A stretch of 23,048 bases of DNA from SpSt-600 sp042408195 (GCA_042408195.1 JBHOQL010000108.1:1-23048), one strand, 5' to 3'; positions 1-8,885 are shown, counted from the first letter of the stretch. Numbers and translations are program-made. Notes: generated by a model from the letters alone, not told the origin.

Positions 1-168
1 CTTGTCCGCATCGTGGAAATGAGCGGAGCTACCCTCGTGGGCATTGGGGCAGTTATTGAGAAAGTCTTTGAAGGGGGAAGGGAACGCCTTAAGTACTTGA
101 ATGTTCCCATAGTTTCCCTCGTCAAAATAACCGACATGGCCGATGGGAGGATAGTATTCGGAGAATGA
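1..168 (+). CDS. xpt: Purine phosphoribosyltransferase (xanthine PRTase-like), 3' end only
   Basis: Only the last 55 codons are present; the 5' part lies left of the window. The segment reads GAVIEKVFEGGRERL followed by VSLVKITDMADGRIVF and a stop. This matches the C-terminal end of xanthine phosphoribosyltransferases and the related PRTase half of PurR, where a G-x-VIEK-F-GR segment follows the PRPP loop and a 'SL.ki..l..g.i.F' strand ends the protein. Xanthine PRTases convert xanthine plus PRPP to XMP in purine salvage in the cytoplasm. The PRPP-binding loop itself is not in the window, so the exact substrate, or a regulatory role as in PurR, cannot be settled. The stop codon overlaps the next gene's ATG (GAATGA), so the two genes are probably translationally coupled. 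Confidence 0.6.
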   Translation, partial: LVRIVEMSGATLVGIGAVIEKVFEGGRERLKYLNVPIVSLVKITDMADGRIVFGE

Positions 169-803
169 AATGGAAAGTTGATTTGCACCTCCACACCTTT
201 TTCTCATACGATGGTCTCTGCTCTCCGACCCAGGTGGTTGAACTGAGTCGAGCCAAGGGGCTTTCCAAAGTGGCCATAACCGACCACAACACCATAGCCG
301 GAGCGTTGGAGGCCAAAAGGTTGGCGCCGGAGCTTATAATAATAGGTGAAGAAATCAGAACCAACAGAGGCGAACTCCTGGCTCTCTTCATTGAGGAAGA
401 GATCCCCCCAGGCCTTGATCCTTTGGAAACCGTTCGCCGCATCAGGGAACAGGGTGGAATAGTCGGAATCCCCCACCCTTTTGACCGCATCAGGCGAGAG
501 GCAATGGGTTCCTACACCCTGGAAATAATGGAGGAAGTGGATTTCATTGAAGGATTCAACGCTCGGACTATCCTCAGGGCCGACAACGCTGAAGCTCTAC
601 GGGTTGCAGCGGAGAGGAACATCCCAGTATCTGCTGGAAGCGACGCCCATACTCCCTGGGAAATTGGAATGGCATGGGTGGAAATAGAGCCGTTCGGAGG
701 AGAAAGGGAGTTCTTGGAAGTCCTCAAGAGGGGGAAAATAGGGGGCCAGAAAAGCCCCCTCTGGGTACACTTTTTCTCCGCTTTGGCTAAACTCAAGCGA
801 TGA
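165..803 (+). CDS. PHP-domain metal-dependent phosphoesterase
   Basis: This is a 212-residue stand-alone PHP-domain protein, probably a cytoplasmic metal-dependent phosphoesterase. All the usual metal-binding motifs are visible: DLHLHT (D6, H8, H10), ITDHN (D40, H41), GEE (E62/E63), GIPHPF (H104) and GSDAH (D160, H162). The family includes histidinol-phosphate phosphatase, nucleoside 3',5'-bisphosphate phosphatases (RNase AM/TrpH type) and DNA polymerase proofreading domains. The length and the DLHLHT...ITDHN pattern fit the TrpH/COG0613 side, but the substrate cannot be read from sequence. The gene begins inside the stop of the PRTase gene and ends inside the start of miaB, both by 4-bp overlaps, so it sits in the middle of a compact operon. 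Confidence 0.85.
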   Translation: MKWKVDLHLHTFFSYDGLCSPTQVVELSRAKGLSKVAITDHNTIAGALEAKRLAPELIIIGEEIRTNRGELLALFIEEEIPPGLDPLETVRRIREQGGIVGIPHPFDRIRREAMGSYTLEIMEEVDFIEGFNARTILRADNAEALRVAAERNIPVSAGSDAHTPWEIGMAWVEIEPFGGEREFLEVLKRGKIGGQKSPLWVHFFSALAKLKR

Positions 804-2077
804 AATACTACCTCTGGTCCATTGGCTGCCAGATGAACGATGCTGATTCGGCCAGGGCAGCGGAAGCCCTGGAGCGGATGGGCTTCGTCAGGGTGCCATC
901 CCCCCACGAAGCCGATGTCCTCCTGCTCAATACTTGCGTGGTCCGTCAAAGTGCTGAAGATAAAGTCAGGGGACACTTGGCCTCCCTGAAGGCTGTAAAG
1001 CATCGCCGGCCTCAGGCTTTTCTGGCGGTGATGGGCTGCTTCGTGGATGATGCTCGGCTTCTCCACGAGCAGTATCCCTACGTCGATATCTTCCTGCGTC
1101 CTTCCGACGTGGAAGGATTCATCAGGGCTGTTAGGGAAAAGCTGGCCCTTGGAGAGGAGTGGGTCAGGCCTCCCCTCCCAGCCCCTGTTTCCGCCTACGT
1201 CCCCATAGTCTACGGTTGCGACCATTTCTGCACCTATTGCATTGTCAGGCTCAGGCGGGGGAAACAGAGGAGCCGTCCCCCTGAGGAAATTGTCGCTGAA
1301 GTGGAAGAGCTGGTTGGGCGAGGAACGAGGGAAGTAACTCTCCTTGGCCAAAACGTAGATTCCTACGGCCAAGACCTGCCGGGCAAACCAGATCTGGCCA
1401 AACTATTGGAGCTCATCCACCCAATAAAGAAGCTGTGGCGCATCCGTTTCCTAACCTCACATCCTGCCGATATGAGTGACAGGATTATTGAAGCAGTAGC
1501 CAGCCTCCCCAAAGTCTGCGAACATCTGGAAATCCCGGTCCAGTCCGGAGACGATGTCATCCTCAAGCGGATGGTTAGGAAATACACTGTAGCCCAGTAC
1601 AAGGGGTTGATCCGGAAGATACGAGAGGCTATCCCCGGCGTTAGCCTTGCCACTGATATCATAGTCGGCTTCCCCGGCGAGACAGAAGAGCAATTCATGA
1701 ACACTTATCGGCTTCTGGAGGAGATAAGGTTTGACGTGGTTCACGTGGCTGCCTATTCCCCGCGTCCCGGCACAGCTGCCTCTCGTCTCAGGGATGATGT
1801 CCCATTAGAGGAAAAAAAGCGTAGGCTAAGAATGGTGGAGGAGCTTCAGGAGAGAATTGCATCTGAGATAAATGCTGGGCTTGTGGGGAAGGAAGTGGAA
1901 GTGCTGGTGGAAGGGAGACGCAAAGGGCGCTGGTTCGGCAGAACCAGGACAAACAAGCTAGTCTTCTTTGAAGACCCTGGGAATTGGGACGGACAGATGG
2001 TAATTGTAAAAGTAGAAGAAGCGGGGCCTTGGTCCCTGCGAGGTCGCCTGCTCCGAAAGGTCCCCATGGAGGAATGA
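800..2077 (+). CDS. miaB: tRNA-2-methylthio-N6-isopentenyladenosine synthase MiaB
   Basis: This is a 425-residue radical-SAM methylthiotransferase, near the normal MiaB length of about 440. The N-terminal MTTase domain carries the three auxiliary-cluster cysteines (C10, C46, C80). The radical-SAM motif is C140-x3-C144-x2-C147 in the context CDHFCTYCIV, the MiaB form. A TRAM domain closes the protein at roughly residues 360-422. The enzyme adds a methylthio group to N6-isopentenyl-A37 of tRNAs reading UNN codons, using SAM and two Fe-S clusters. The partner miaA is not in the window. MtaB and RimO are the main alternatives, but the text after the radical-SAM motif fits MiaB best. The ATG overlaps the PHP gene stop, and the rmlD-like gene starts four bases after this stop. 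Confidence 0.9.
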   Translation: MKYYLWSIGCQMNDADSARAAEALERMGFVRVPSPHEADVLLLNTCVVRQSAEDKVRGHLASLKAVKHRRPQAFLAVMGCFVDDARLLHEQYPYVDIFLRPSDVEGFIRAVREKLALGEEWVRPPLPAPVSAYVPIVYGCDHFCTYCIVRLRRGKQRSRPPEEIVAEVEELVGRGTREVTLLGQNVDSYGQDLPGKPDLAKLLELIHPIKKLWRIRFLTSHPADMSDRIIEAVASLPKVCEHLEIPVQSGDDVILKRMVRKYTVAQYKGLIRKIREAIPGVSLATDIIVGFPGETEEQFMNTYRLLEEIRFDVVHVAAYSPRPGTAASRLRDDVPLEEKKRRLRMVEELQERIASEINAGLVGKEVEVLVEGRRKGRWFGRTRTNKLVFFEDPGNWDGQMVIVKVEEAGPWSLRGRLLRKVPMEE

Positions 2078-2080
2078 ACG

Positions 2081-2941
2081 ATGAGGATTGCCATCACCGG
2101 AAGCACAGGCCAGCTTGGCCGAGCTCTCCTAGAAGTGTTGAAGGAAGACGAAGTGCTCCCCTTGGCCAGGCCGGAGTGCGATATAACACAGCTGAATTCC
2201 ATCCTAACTTGTCTCGAAAGGTTTAAGCCCGATGTGGTAATCCATACTGCCGCCTTCACCAATGTGGACGGGTGCGAACTGGAACCGGAAAAGGCTTATG
2301 CCGTCAACGCTCTCGGAACCCGCAACGTAGCCGTAGCTGCGCTGGAATGCCAAGCAGCTATGGTCTATATAAGCACCAATGAAGTCTTTGACGGCACCGC
2401 CTCCGAACCCTACTGGGAATTTGACCGTCCAAATCCAGTCGGCGTATACGGTCGGTCAAAATTAGCTGGGGAACAGTTTGTCCGGGAAATTCTCTCCCGC
2501 TTCTTCATTGTCCGCACGGCCTGGCTCTATTACCACGGAGGCAACAACTTCATCACCAAGATACTCCGAGCTGCCGACGAGCGCGGAAGCCTTCGGGTCG
2601 TAACTGATGAGGTGAGCAACCCAACCTACGCCTTGGACCTCGCCGAAGCCATCTCCAAGCTGATCCGCACAAAATTTTACGGCACCTATCACTTTACCAA
2701 TGCCGGTTACTGCTCCCGCTACGATTTTGCAAGGCTGATCCTGGAGCTCTCGGGAAGAAAGGATGTGCCAGTGGAACCCATAACTTCGAAAGAATGGGTG
2801 AGAGTGGCAAAACCTCCTCTCTTCACCCCCCTCAAGAATTTTGCCGGAGCGCAGATCGGGATAACTCTGAGGCCATGGAAAGAAGCCCTGAAGGCCTTCT
2901 TTGAGAAGGAGCCTGGTTTGGTAAAAAGATATGAACGTTAG
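2081..2941 (+). CDS. rfbD: dTDP-4-dehydrorhamnose reductase-like (RmlD) protein
   Basis: This 286-residue protein belongs to the extended short-chain dehydrogenase superfamily. It begins with a Rossmann motif GSTGQLG (G7, G10, G13) and has the catalytic Tyr-x3-Lys at Y123/K127 (YGRSK). It has the typical RmlD texture, including 'DVVIHTAAFTNVDGCE' and a 'VNALGTRN' segment. RmlD makes dTDP-L-rhamnose from dTDP-4-keto-L-rhamnose with NAD(P)H. The other rhamnose genes (rmlA, B, C) are not in the window. A methionine adenosyltransferase beta-like or other sugar reductase role is therefore possible, although the glycosyltransferase that follows supports a cell-surface sugar role. Its 3' end overlaps that glycosyltransferase by 11 bases. 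Confidence 0.85.
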   Translation: MRIAITGSTGQLGRALLEVLKEDEVLPLARPECDITQLNSILTCLERFKPDVVIHTAAFTNVDGCELEPEKAYAVNALGTRNVAVAALECQAAMVYISTNEVFDGTASEPYWEFDRPNPVGVYGRSKLAGEQFVREILSRFFIVRTAWLYYHGGNNFITKILRAADERGSLRVVTDEVSNPTYALDLAEAISKLIRTKFYGTYHFTNAGYCSRYDFARLILELSGRKDVPVEPITSKEWVRVAKPPLFTPLKNFAGAQIGITLRPWKEALKAFFEKEPGLVKRYER

Positions 2942-3881
2942 GGTTTCCGTGATCATACCCAACTGGAATGGGGAGAAGTTCCTGAGGGGTTGCCTTCAGT
3001 CCCTCAGAGAACAGACCTTTAAGAGCTTTGAAGTCATTTTGGTGGATAATGCTTCAACCGATGGCTCCGTAGCTTTAGTGGAAAGGGAATTCCCAGAAGT
3101 TAAACTGATTAAACTCTCCCGGAATTTGGGCCTGACGGGAGGAGCCAATGCTGGTATAAAGCTCGCTCAGGGTGAGGTGATAGCCCTTCTAAATAATGAT
3201 GCTGAAGCCCACCCTTGTTGGCTGCAAGCCTTATGGGAAGCTCTGGAGAGACATCCTGATGCAGGAATGGCGGCAAGCAAGATTTTGCTCTACGATCGAA
3301 GAGAAGTTATAAATTCGGCAGGAGATTTCTACCGGATTGACGGTATCCCTGGCAATAGAGGTGTATGGGAGAAGGATGAAGGCCAGTACGACCGCGAAGA
3401 ATATGTTTTCGGAGCATGCGGGGGGGCAGCAGCCTACAGGAAAGCCATGCTGGAGGAGATAGGGCTATTTGATGAGGATATGTTCATGTATTGCGAGGAT
3501 GTAGACCTGGCTTGGAGGGCCCAAATAGCCGGCTATAAGTGTATCTACACGCCGGAAGCTATCGTCTACCACAGGCTCAGTGCCACGGGTGGTGGAAAGC
3601 TGGCCAGCTTCTACAATGGCCGCAATTTCATCTACGTGCTGGCCAAAGATTATCCCGGAAACCTCTTCCGAAAATATTGGCCCCTTATCCTAAGAGCCCA
3701 GCTCAGGATAACCATCGATGCCCTGAAAGCCTGGCGAGGAGAAGCAGCCAGAGCCAGGATAAAGGGCCAGCTGGCTGGGCTTGGAGTAATTCCGTGGGCA
3801 TTTTCCAAACGCCAGGCTGTATACTCCCTTCGCCGTGTTTCCGATGATTACCTTGAATCCCTGCTTCTGGGCCCGAGCTGA
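2931..3881 (+). CDS. Family 2 glycosyltransferase (rhamnosyltransferase-like)
   Basis: This 316-residue GT-A fold glycosyltransferase of family GT2 (COG1216) has no membrane segments, so it probably acts at the inner membrane face. The nucleotide-binding start is VSVIIPNWNGE, followed by LVDNASTDGS (D39, D44). The metal-binding DXD equivalent is NND at residues 88-90. The ED-V-D-L-AWRA acceptor/base motif near residues 187-195 is the pattern of rhamnosyl and related O-antigen transferases. It probably transfers a sugar from a nucleotide donor to a lipid-linked or surface polysaccharide. The overlap with the RmlD-like gene makes dTDP-rhamnose a reasonable guess for the donor, but that is inference only. 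Confidence 0.85.
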   Translation: MNVRVSVIIPNWNGEKFLRGCLQSLREQTFKSFEVILVDNASTDGSVALVEREFPEVKLIKLSRNLGLTGGANAGIKLAQGEVIALLNNDAEAHPCWLQALWEALERHPDAGMAASKILLYDRREVINSAGDFYRIDGIPGNRGVWEKDEGQYDREEYVFGACGGAAAYRKAMLEEIGLFDEDMFMYCEDVDLAWRAQIAGYKCIYTPEAIVYHRLSATGGGKLASFYNGRNFIYVLAKDYPGNLFRKYWPLILRAQLRITIDALKAWRGEAARARIKGQLAGLGVIPWAFSKRQAVYSLRRVSDDYLESLLLGPS

Positions 3882-3898
3882 ACCGGAGGGAGGCAAAT

Positions 3899-5905
3899 AT
3901 GGAAGTAAAAGGCGTCTGTCCGCACGATTGTCCCGACACCTGTGCCTTTATAACAAAGGTGGAAGGAGGCAAAGCTGTCTCCATCCGGGGTGACCCCACC
4001 CACCCTATTACGCAGGGTTTCCTCTGCGTCAAGCTAAATCATTACCTTGAGTGGGTATACAATCCACGACGGGTCCTATATCCTTACCGCAGGACAGGGC
4101 CGAAGGGCTCCAATCAATTTGAGAGGATAACCTGGGAAGAGGCTCTTGAGCTTATTGCCTCTCGCTTGCGGGAGATAATAACTCGCTACGGCCCAGAGGC
4201 TGTAATGCCTTACAACTACTCCGGGACGTTGGGAGTGCTTAACTTTGGGAGCATGGACAGAAGGTTTTTCCACCGTCTCGGAGCAACCCGCCTCCTTTAT
4301 ACGATTTGCTCTTCTGCTGGGAAGGAAGGCTTCATCGCTACAACGGGTGCAGCTTTAGGTCCCGACCCCGAAGATATTCCCCAAGCTAAGCTCATAATCC
4401 TCTGGGGAACTAACACCGTAACCAGCAATCCCCACTACTGGCCTTTGATCCAAAAGGCCCGCCGCTCGGGCGCAAAGCTCATCGTTATAGATCCAGTGCG
4501 GACCCGAACCGCCTCTTTGGCTGATATCCACATCCCGATAAAGCCTGGGACCGATGGCGCATTAGCCTTAGGGATGATGCATGTGATAATCCGCGATAAC
4601 CTTTACAACGCCGATTACGTGAGCCAGTTCACCTACGGCTTTGAAGCTCTCAGGGAAAGGGTAGCCTCTTACACCCCTGAAACCGTAGCAGAAATCACTG
4701 GTATCCCGGCAGAAGATATAGAAGCTCTGGCCAGGCTTTACGCCAGAACCCCTAACTCCCTCATACGCCTCAATTACGGCCTTCAGCGGCACACCAACGG
4801 GGGGATGACCATCCGAACTATTACCTGCCTTCCTGGTCTAACGGGAGCCTGGCTATACCCTGGCTGCGGCGCCTTGCTAACCACCAGCGGCGCCTTCCCT
4901 ATAAACCAGGAAAAACTCCAGCGCCCGGACCTGCTAACTGGAAACCCCCGCACCATCAACATGATACACTTGGGCAAAGCCCTCACTGAGCTTGACGATC
5001 CTCCCATCAAGGCTCTTTTCGTTTACAACTCCGATCCTGCTAACTCTGCTCCAAACCGCAAACTTGTCCTCGAGGGGCTTATGAAAGAGGATCTCTTCCT
5101 GGTAGTCCACGACATCTTTTTCACAGACACTACCCGCTTTGCCGATTTGGTTCTTCCAGCCACGAGCCAGCTGGAGAGACTTGACCTCCACACCTCTTAC
5201 GGCCACTATTACCTCAGCCTGAACCGCCCTGCTATTGAGCCCCTCGGGGAAAGCCTCAGCAACACCGAACTCTTCCGACGTCTGGCCAGGGCCATGGGTT
5301 TTGAAGAAGAGTGCTTCAGGGATTCGGATGAAGACCTGGTGGACCAAGCCTTAGAAGGAAGCGGCATAACCAGAGAACGCCTGGAAGAGGAAGGATGGGT
5401 TCGCCTCAACCTTCCCAGACCTTTCATACCTTTTGCCAAAGGATTCCCCACCCCTTCCGGCAAACTGGAATTTTACTCCCACCGGCTTGAAAAGATGAGG
5501 CTTGACCCTTTGCCCCGCTATGAACCCCTTCCCCCGAGCTCTTACCCGTTGATTTTCCTAACCCCGAGCGCCCACCACTTCCTGAACTCAAGCTTCGGAG
5601 CGGTGGATTCCCTTCGGGCAAAGGAGGGGCGCCCTCACCTCATAATCCACCCACGGGATGCTGAAGAAAGGGGTATATCCGATGGCGACCTGGTGAGAGT
5701 GTGGAATGAAAGGGGCGAATGCTACCTCTGGGCGAAAGTGAGTTATGAGACAATCCCTGGAGTGGTAGTCAGCCCAAGCATATGGTGGGGAAGCTTTTCC
5801 CCAAGGGACACAGGCGTTAACTCCACCACCCCCGACTGGGAAGCCGACCTCGGCCGCGGAGCAACTTTCTATAGCAACCACGTAGAAGTGGAAAAGGCCA
5901 GTTGA
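3899..5905 (+). CDS. Molybdopterin (Mo/W-bisPGD) oxidoreductase catalytic subunit, [4Fe-4S]-containing
   Basis: This 668-residue protein of the DMSO-reductase/formate-dehydrogenase superfamily (COG0243) starts directly with the [4Fe-4S] domain: C7-x3-C11-x3-C15 and C43 (VCPHDCPDTC...FLC). A catalytic molybdopterin domain follows. A candidate Mo ligand is C137 in the segment YTICSSAG. 'ILWGTNTVTSNPH' and 'IVIDPVRTRTA' are cofactor-binding elements, and the molydop-binding beta-barrel covers about residues 545-660. There is no twin-arginine or other signal sequence, so a cytoplasmic location is predicted. No Fe-S electron-transfer or membrane-anchor subunit is adjacent. It resembles the uncharacterised MopB_3-like group more than known formate, nitrate or polysulfide enzymes, so the substrate is unknown. 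A strong Shine-Dalgarno (GGAGGGAGG) precedes the ATG. Confidence 0.85.
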   Translation: MEVKGVCPHDCPDTCAFITKVEGGKAVSIRGDPTHPITQGFLCVKLNHYLEWVYNPRRVLYPYRRTGPKGSNQFERITWEEALELIASRLREIITRYGPEAVMPYNYSGTLGVLNFGSMDRRFFHRLGATRLLYTICSSAGKEGFIATTGAALGPDPEDIPQAKLIILWGTNTVTSNPHYWPLIQKARRSGAKLIVIDPVRTRTASLADIHIPIKPGTDGALALGMMHVIIRDNLYNADYVSQFTYGFEALRERVASYTPETVAEITGIPAEDIEALARLYARTPNSLIRLNYGLQRHTNGGMTIRTITCLPGLTGAWLYPGCGALLTTSGAFPINQEKLQRPDLLTGNPRTINMIHLGKALTELDDPPIKALFVYNSDPANSAPNRKLVLEGLMKEDLFLVVHDIFFTDTTRFADLVLPATSQLERLDLHTSYGHYYLSLNRPAIEPLGESLSNTELFRRLARAMGFEEECFRDSDEDLVDQALEGSGITRERLEEEGWVRLNLPRPFIPFAKGFPTPSGKLEFYSHRLEKMRLDPLPRYEPLPPSSYPLIFLTPSAHHFLNSSFGAVDSLRAKEGRPHLIIHPRDAEERGISDGDLVRVWNERGECYLWAKVSYETIPGVVVSPSIWWGSFSPRDTGVNSTTPDWEADLGRGATFYSNHVEVEKAS

Positions 5906-5924
5906 GGATAAGGAGGTTTAACTC

Positions 5925-8633
5925 ATGAGCACGGAAAAGCAGATCGCTTGGACTTCCCTTAGCATAGATGAGGTCCTGAACCGCCTAGGAACCGATCCGG
6001 AAACGGGGCTTTCCTCGGAAGAAGCCCAAAAGCGCCTTGCTACTTACGGCCCCAACAAGCTCGAAGAGAAAGAAGGCCCGAACCCCATAGCCATTTTCTT
6101 TTCCCAATTCACTGAAATAATGGTTGTAATCCTCCTCATTGCTGCTGCCATTTCCTTCCTAATGGGTGAGATAAAGGAGACCATTGCGATCCTGGTGATC
6201 GTAATCCTCAACGCTATCCTCGGCTTTGTCCAAGAGTACCGGGCTGAGAGAGCCTTGCAAGCCCTGAGGCGACTGGCAACCCCTATTGTAAAAGTCCGAA
6301 GGGACGGCAAAATCCAAGAGATACCCGCTGAACAGCTTGTTCCGGGAGACATCGTACTTCTGGAGGCCGGAACCAGAGTGCAGGCGGATTTGCGGCTCAT
6401 AGAAACTGTAAACATGCGTATCGAAGAGGCTCCTTTGACTGGTGAATCAACCCCGGTGGATAAGAACGCCGAGGCGGTCCTGCCTCCGGAAACCCCTGTT
6501 TCCGATAGGGTCAATATGGCCTTTATGGGCACGGGAGTGACTTATGGCCGCGGTATAGGTGTGGTGGTAGAGACGGGCATGCGGACCGAATTGGGACGCA
6601 TAGCCCGAATGATCCAAACGGTGAGACGGGAAGCCTACCCCCTTCAAGAGAGAATGGCACAACTCAGCAAAGGATTAGCGATAGGTGCCGGTATTCTAGT
6701 AGCTATAGTCTTCATCCTTGGCCTGTGGCGCGGCGAGCACCCCTATACCATGTTCATAACCGCCGTTAGCCTGGCAGTAGCTGCCGTTCCCGAAGGCTTA
6801 CCAGCTGTAGTCACCATTACTCTGGCTTTGGGGGCCCAGAAGATGGTCCGGCGCAACGCCTTGATCCGGAAGCTCCCCGCTGTAGAGACCCTCGGCTCTG
6901 TAACGGTCATCTGCTCCGATAAGACCGGAACTATCACCGAGAACCGGATGACCGTGACAATCCTGGACGTAGCCGGCAAAACCTTGGACCTTACCGAGAA
7001 GCTTTCAAAGGTCGGCCCCTTCCTGGAATTGGACGAAAACTACTTTGAAGAGGAAAAGGATCTGGCCATAACACTCCTCTTGGTCGGTGGAGCCCTCTGC
7101 AACGATTCTTACCTGGAACCGGACGCCAGAAACCCATCGCGCATCTACGCCAAGGGCGATCCCACGGAAGGGGCGATGGTAGTGGCCGCTGCCAGGTTTG
7201 GCCTCTGGAAAGAAGAACTGGAAAAAAAGGCCCCAAGGGTGGATGAGGTCCCCTTCACCTCAGAGCGCAAACGTATGACTACTGTCCACAAAATAAACGA
7301 CCACTCCTTATTACCGTTCAATGCCCCTTACGTAGCTTTCTGCAAGGGGGCTGTTTCAAGCCTTTTGGAGATCTCTAATATGGTTTGGAACAAGGACCAC
7401 ATAGAGCCCATGGACGAAAACTGGCGAGAGCGCATCCTCAAAGCCGACCACAGTTTTGCTTCCCGAGGCATGAGAGTTTTAGGGGTTGCCTTAAGGCCTC
7501 TGGAGGAAATTCCTGAAGACCCCGAAAGGGATATGGTGTTCGTCGGCATGATGGCAATGATAGACCCCCCCAGGCCTGAAGTCAAAGAAGCAGTGGCTAA
7601 ATGCAAGACCGCAGGGATTCGTCCAGTCATGATAACGGGTGACCACCCCCAGACAGCTTTATACATAGCTCGCCAGATCGGGATGGATGAAGGTGGAGAA
7701 GTCGTAACCGGGGTTGAACTGGATAAGATGACGGTTGAAGAGCTGGAAAGGAGAGTGGAAAATGTAACGGTCTACGCTCGCGTCTCTCCGGAACACAAGC
7801 TCAAAATAGTGGAAGCGCTCCAGAAGCGAGGTCATATCGTAGCCATGACCGGCGATGGTGTGAACGATGCTCCCGCCCTTAAGAAAGCCGACATCGGCGT
7901 AGCTATGGGCATAACCGGCACCGACGTTAGCAAAGAGGTCTCAGAGATGATCCTTCTTGATGATAACTTCGCCACCATTGTAGCAGCAGTAGAAGAAGGC
8001 AGGGTCATATACGAAAATACCCTGAAGTTCGTCAAATACATCCTCTCCAGCAACGTGGGAGAAATCTTAGTGATGTTGGTTGCACCTCTTCTGGGCAGGT
8101 CGATACCCCTAACCGCCCTCCAGATCCTATGGATAAACCTGGTGACCGACGGTCTGCCAGGGTTGGCCTTGGGCTTTGATCCAGCAGAACCTGATATAAT
8201 GAAGCGCCCCCCGAGGCCGCCCGGGGAAAACATCATCACACGGTTATGGAAATACGTAATTCTGGTTGGAGTGCTCCTTGGCTTCACCGCTCTTCTTCCC
8301 GAACTTCTCGCCATAGGAGGCGAGGAAACATGGCGCACCATGATTTTCACGACCCTGGCATTGGCTCAGATGGGTAACGCTTTAGTGGTTCGCTCCGAAC
8401 GAGAATCCATCTTCCGGTTAGGTTTCACTTCTAACCCCATCCTGTTGGCTTCGGTAATTTTAACTATTATCCTCCAAATGCTCGTGGTGTACCTTCCGCC
8501 TCTTCAGGGTATTTTCAGAACAACGTCTCTCAACTGGTGGGAATTATTAATGAGCTTAGCCCTTGCTTCAACGGTTTTCTGGGCCGTTGAGCTGGCTAAA
8601 TGGATTGTGCGCAGGAAGAGCCCAAGACCATAA
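5925..8633 (+). CDS. P-type cation-transporting ATPase, P2A (Ca2+) type
   Basis: This 902-residue pump has the full P-type layout. The N-terminal cation-ATPase domain is followed by actuator TGES (172-175), phosphorylation site D332 in CSDKTGT, nucleotide-domain DPTEGAM and hinge TGDGVNDAP (642-650). About ten membrane helices are arranged 2+2+6. The helix-4 motif PEGLP (289-293), helix-5 SNVGE (N710, E713) and helix-6 NLVTDG (N738, T741, D742) reproduce Ca2+ ligands of SERCA, which supports Ca2+ export from the cytoplasm. The helix-8 glutamate of SERCA site I is glutamine here (Q815, in AQMGNAL), so stoichiometry or ion preference may differ. AAGGAGG stands upstream of the ATG, 19 bases after the previous gene, so it is probably the last gene of the operon. 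Confidence 0.9.
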   Translation: MSTEKQIAWTSLSIDEVLNRLGTDPETGLSSEEAQKRLATYGPNKLEEKEGPNPIAIFFSQFTEIMVVILLIAAAISFLMGEIKETIAILVIVILNAILGFVQEYRAERALQALRRLATPIVKVRRDGKIQEIPAEQLVPGDIVLLEAGTRVQADLRLIETVNMRIEEAPLTGESTPVDKNAEAVLPPETPVSDRVNMAFMGTGVTYGRGIGVVVETGMRTELGRIARMIQTVRREAYPLQERMAQLSKGLAIGAGILVAIVFILGLWRGEHPYTMFITAVSLAVAAVPEGLPAVVTITLALGAQKMVRRNALIRKLPAVETLGSVTVICSDKTGTITENRMTVTILDVAGKTLDLTEKLSKVGPFLELDENYFEEEKDLAITLLLVGGALCNDSYLEPDARNPSRIYAKGDPTEGAMVVAAARFGLWKEELEKKAPRVDEVPFTSERKRMTTVHKINDHSLLPFNAPYVAFCKGAVSSLLEISNMVWNKDHIEPMDENWRERILKADHSFASRGMRVLGVALRPLEEIPEDPERDMVFVGMMAMIDPPRPEVKEAVAKCKTAGIRPVMITGDHPQTALYIARQIGMDEGGEVVTGVELDKMTVEELERRVENVTVYARVSPEHKLKIVEALQKRGHIVAMTGDGVNDAPALKKADIGVAMGITGTDVSKEVSEMILLDDNFATIVAAVEEGRVIYENTLKFVKYILSSNVGEILVMLVAPLLGRSIPLTALQILWINLVTDGLPGLALGFDPAEPDIMKRPPRPPGENIITRLWKYVILVGVLLGFTALLPELLAIGGEETWRTMIFTTLALAQMGNALVVRSERESIFRLGFTSNPILLASVILTIILQMLVVYLPPLQGIFRTTSLNWWELLMSLALASTVFWAVELAKWIVRRKSPRP

Positions 8634-8739
8634 CGTTGACTAAAACCCCCTTTACCTCCATTACTCCCGGATCCAAGAGAGCCATGAGCCCCGCGGGAAT
8701 ATATTTCTACAAACTGAACGCAACGAGGGGAACTTTTGA

Positions 8740-8757
8740 CCTTACCCGCGGGCAAGG
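8740..8757. other. Near-perfect 18-bp palindrome in the ATPase-ResB gap
   Basis: The gap between the ATPase stop and the ResB-like gene is about 270 bases and holds no supported gene. Within it, CCTTACCCGCGGGCAAGG is a palindrome broken only by one A/C pair. A second CCCGCGGG occurs at 8690-8697. It could be a DNA-binding-protein site or part of the ATPase transcript end. No T-run follows, so a classical rho-independent terminator is not supported. Confidence 0.3.
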
Positions 8758-8855
8758 GCCATAACTCATTCTGAGCCCTAAGCCGGCAATTCAAGACGCT
8801 CCCTTCAGGCCACCCGGACAGACCGGAAAAGCCTATCCTGCAATCCTTCAGAGGT

Positions 8856-8885
8856 TTGACAGCCTCCCCTGCTTTGTGATATAAG
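8856..8885 (+). promoter_or_regulatory. Sigma-70-type promoter of the ResB-like gene
   Basis: TTGACA (8856-8861) and TATAAG (8880-8885) are separated by 18 bases, close to the vegetative consensus. The predicted transcript starts near 8892, only about a dozen bases before the chosen start codon at 8905. The promoter lies in the longest noncoding gap between the ATPase and ResB-like genes, which supports a new transcription unit here. Confidence 0.65.

Noticed and set aside
512..1372. Long minus-strand reading frame opposite the PHP and miaB genes
   Set aside because: It lies wholly over two well-supported genes, and its translation shows no recognisable domain; it is a shadow of their codon bias.
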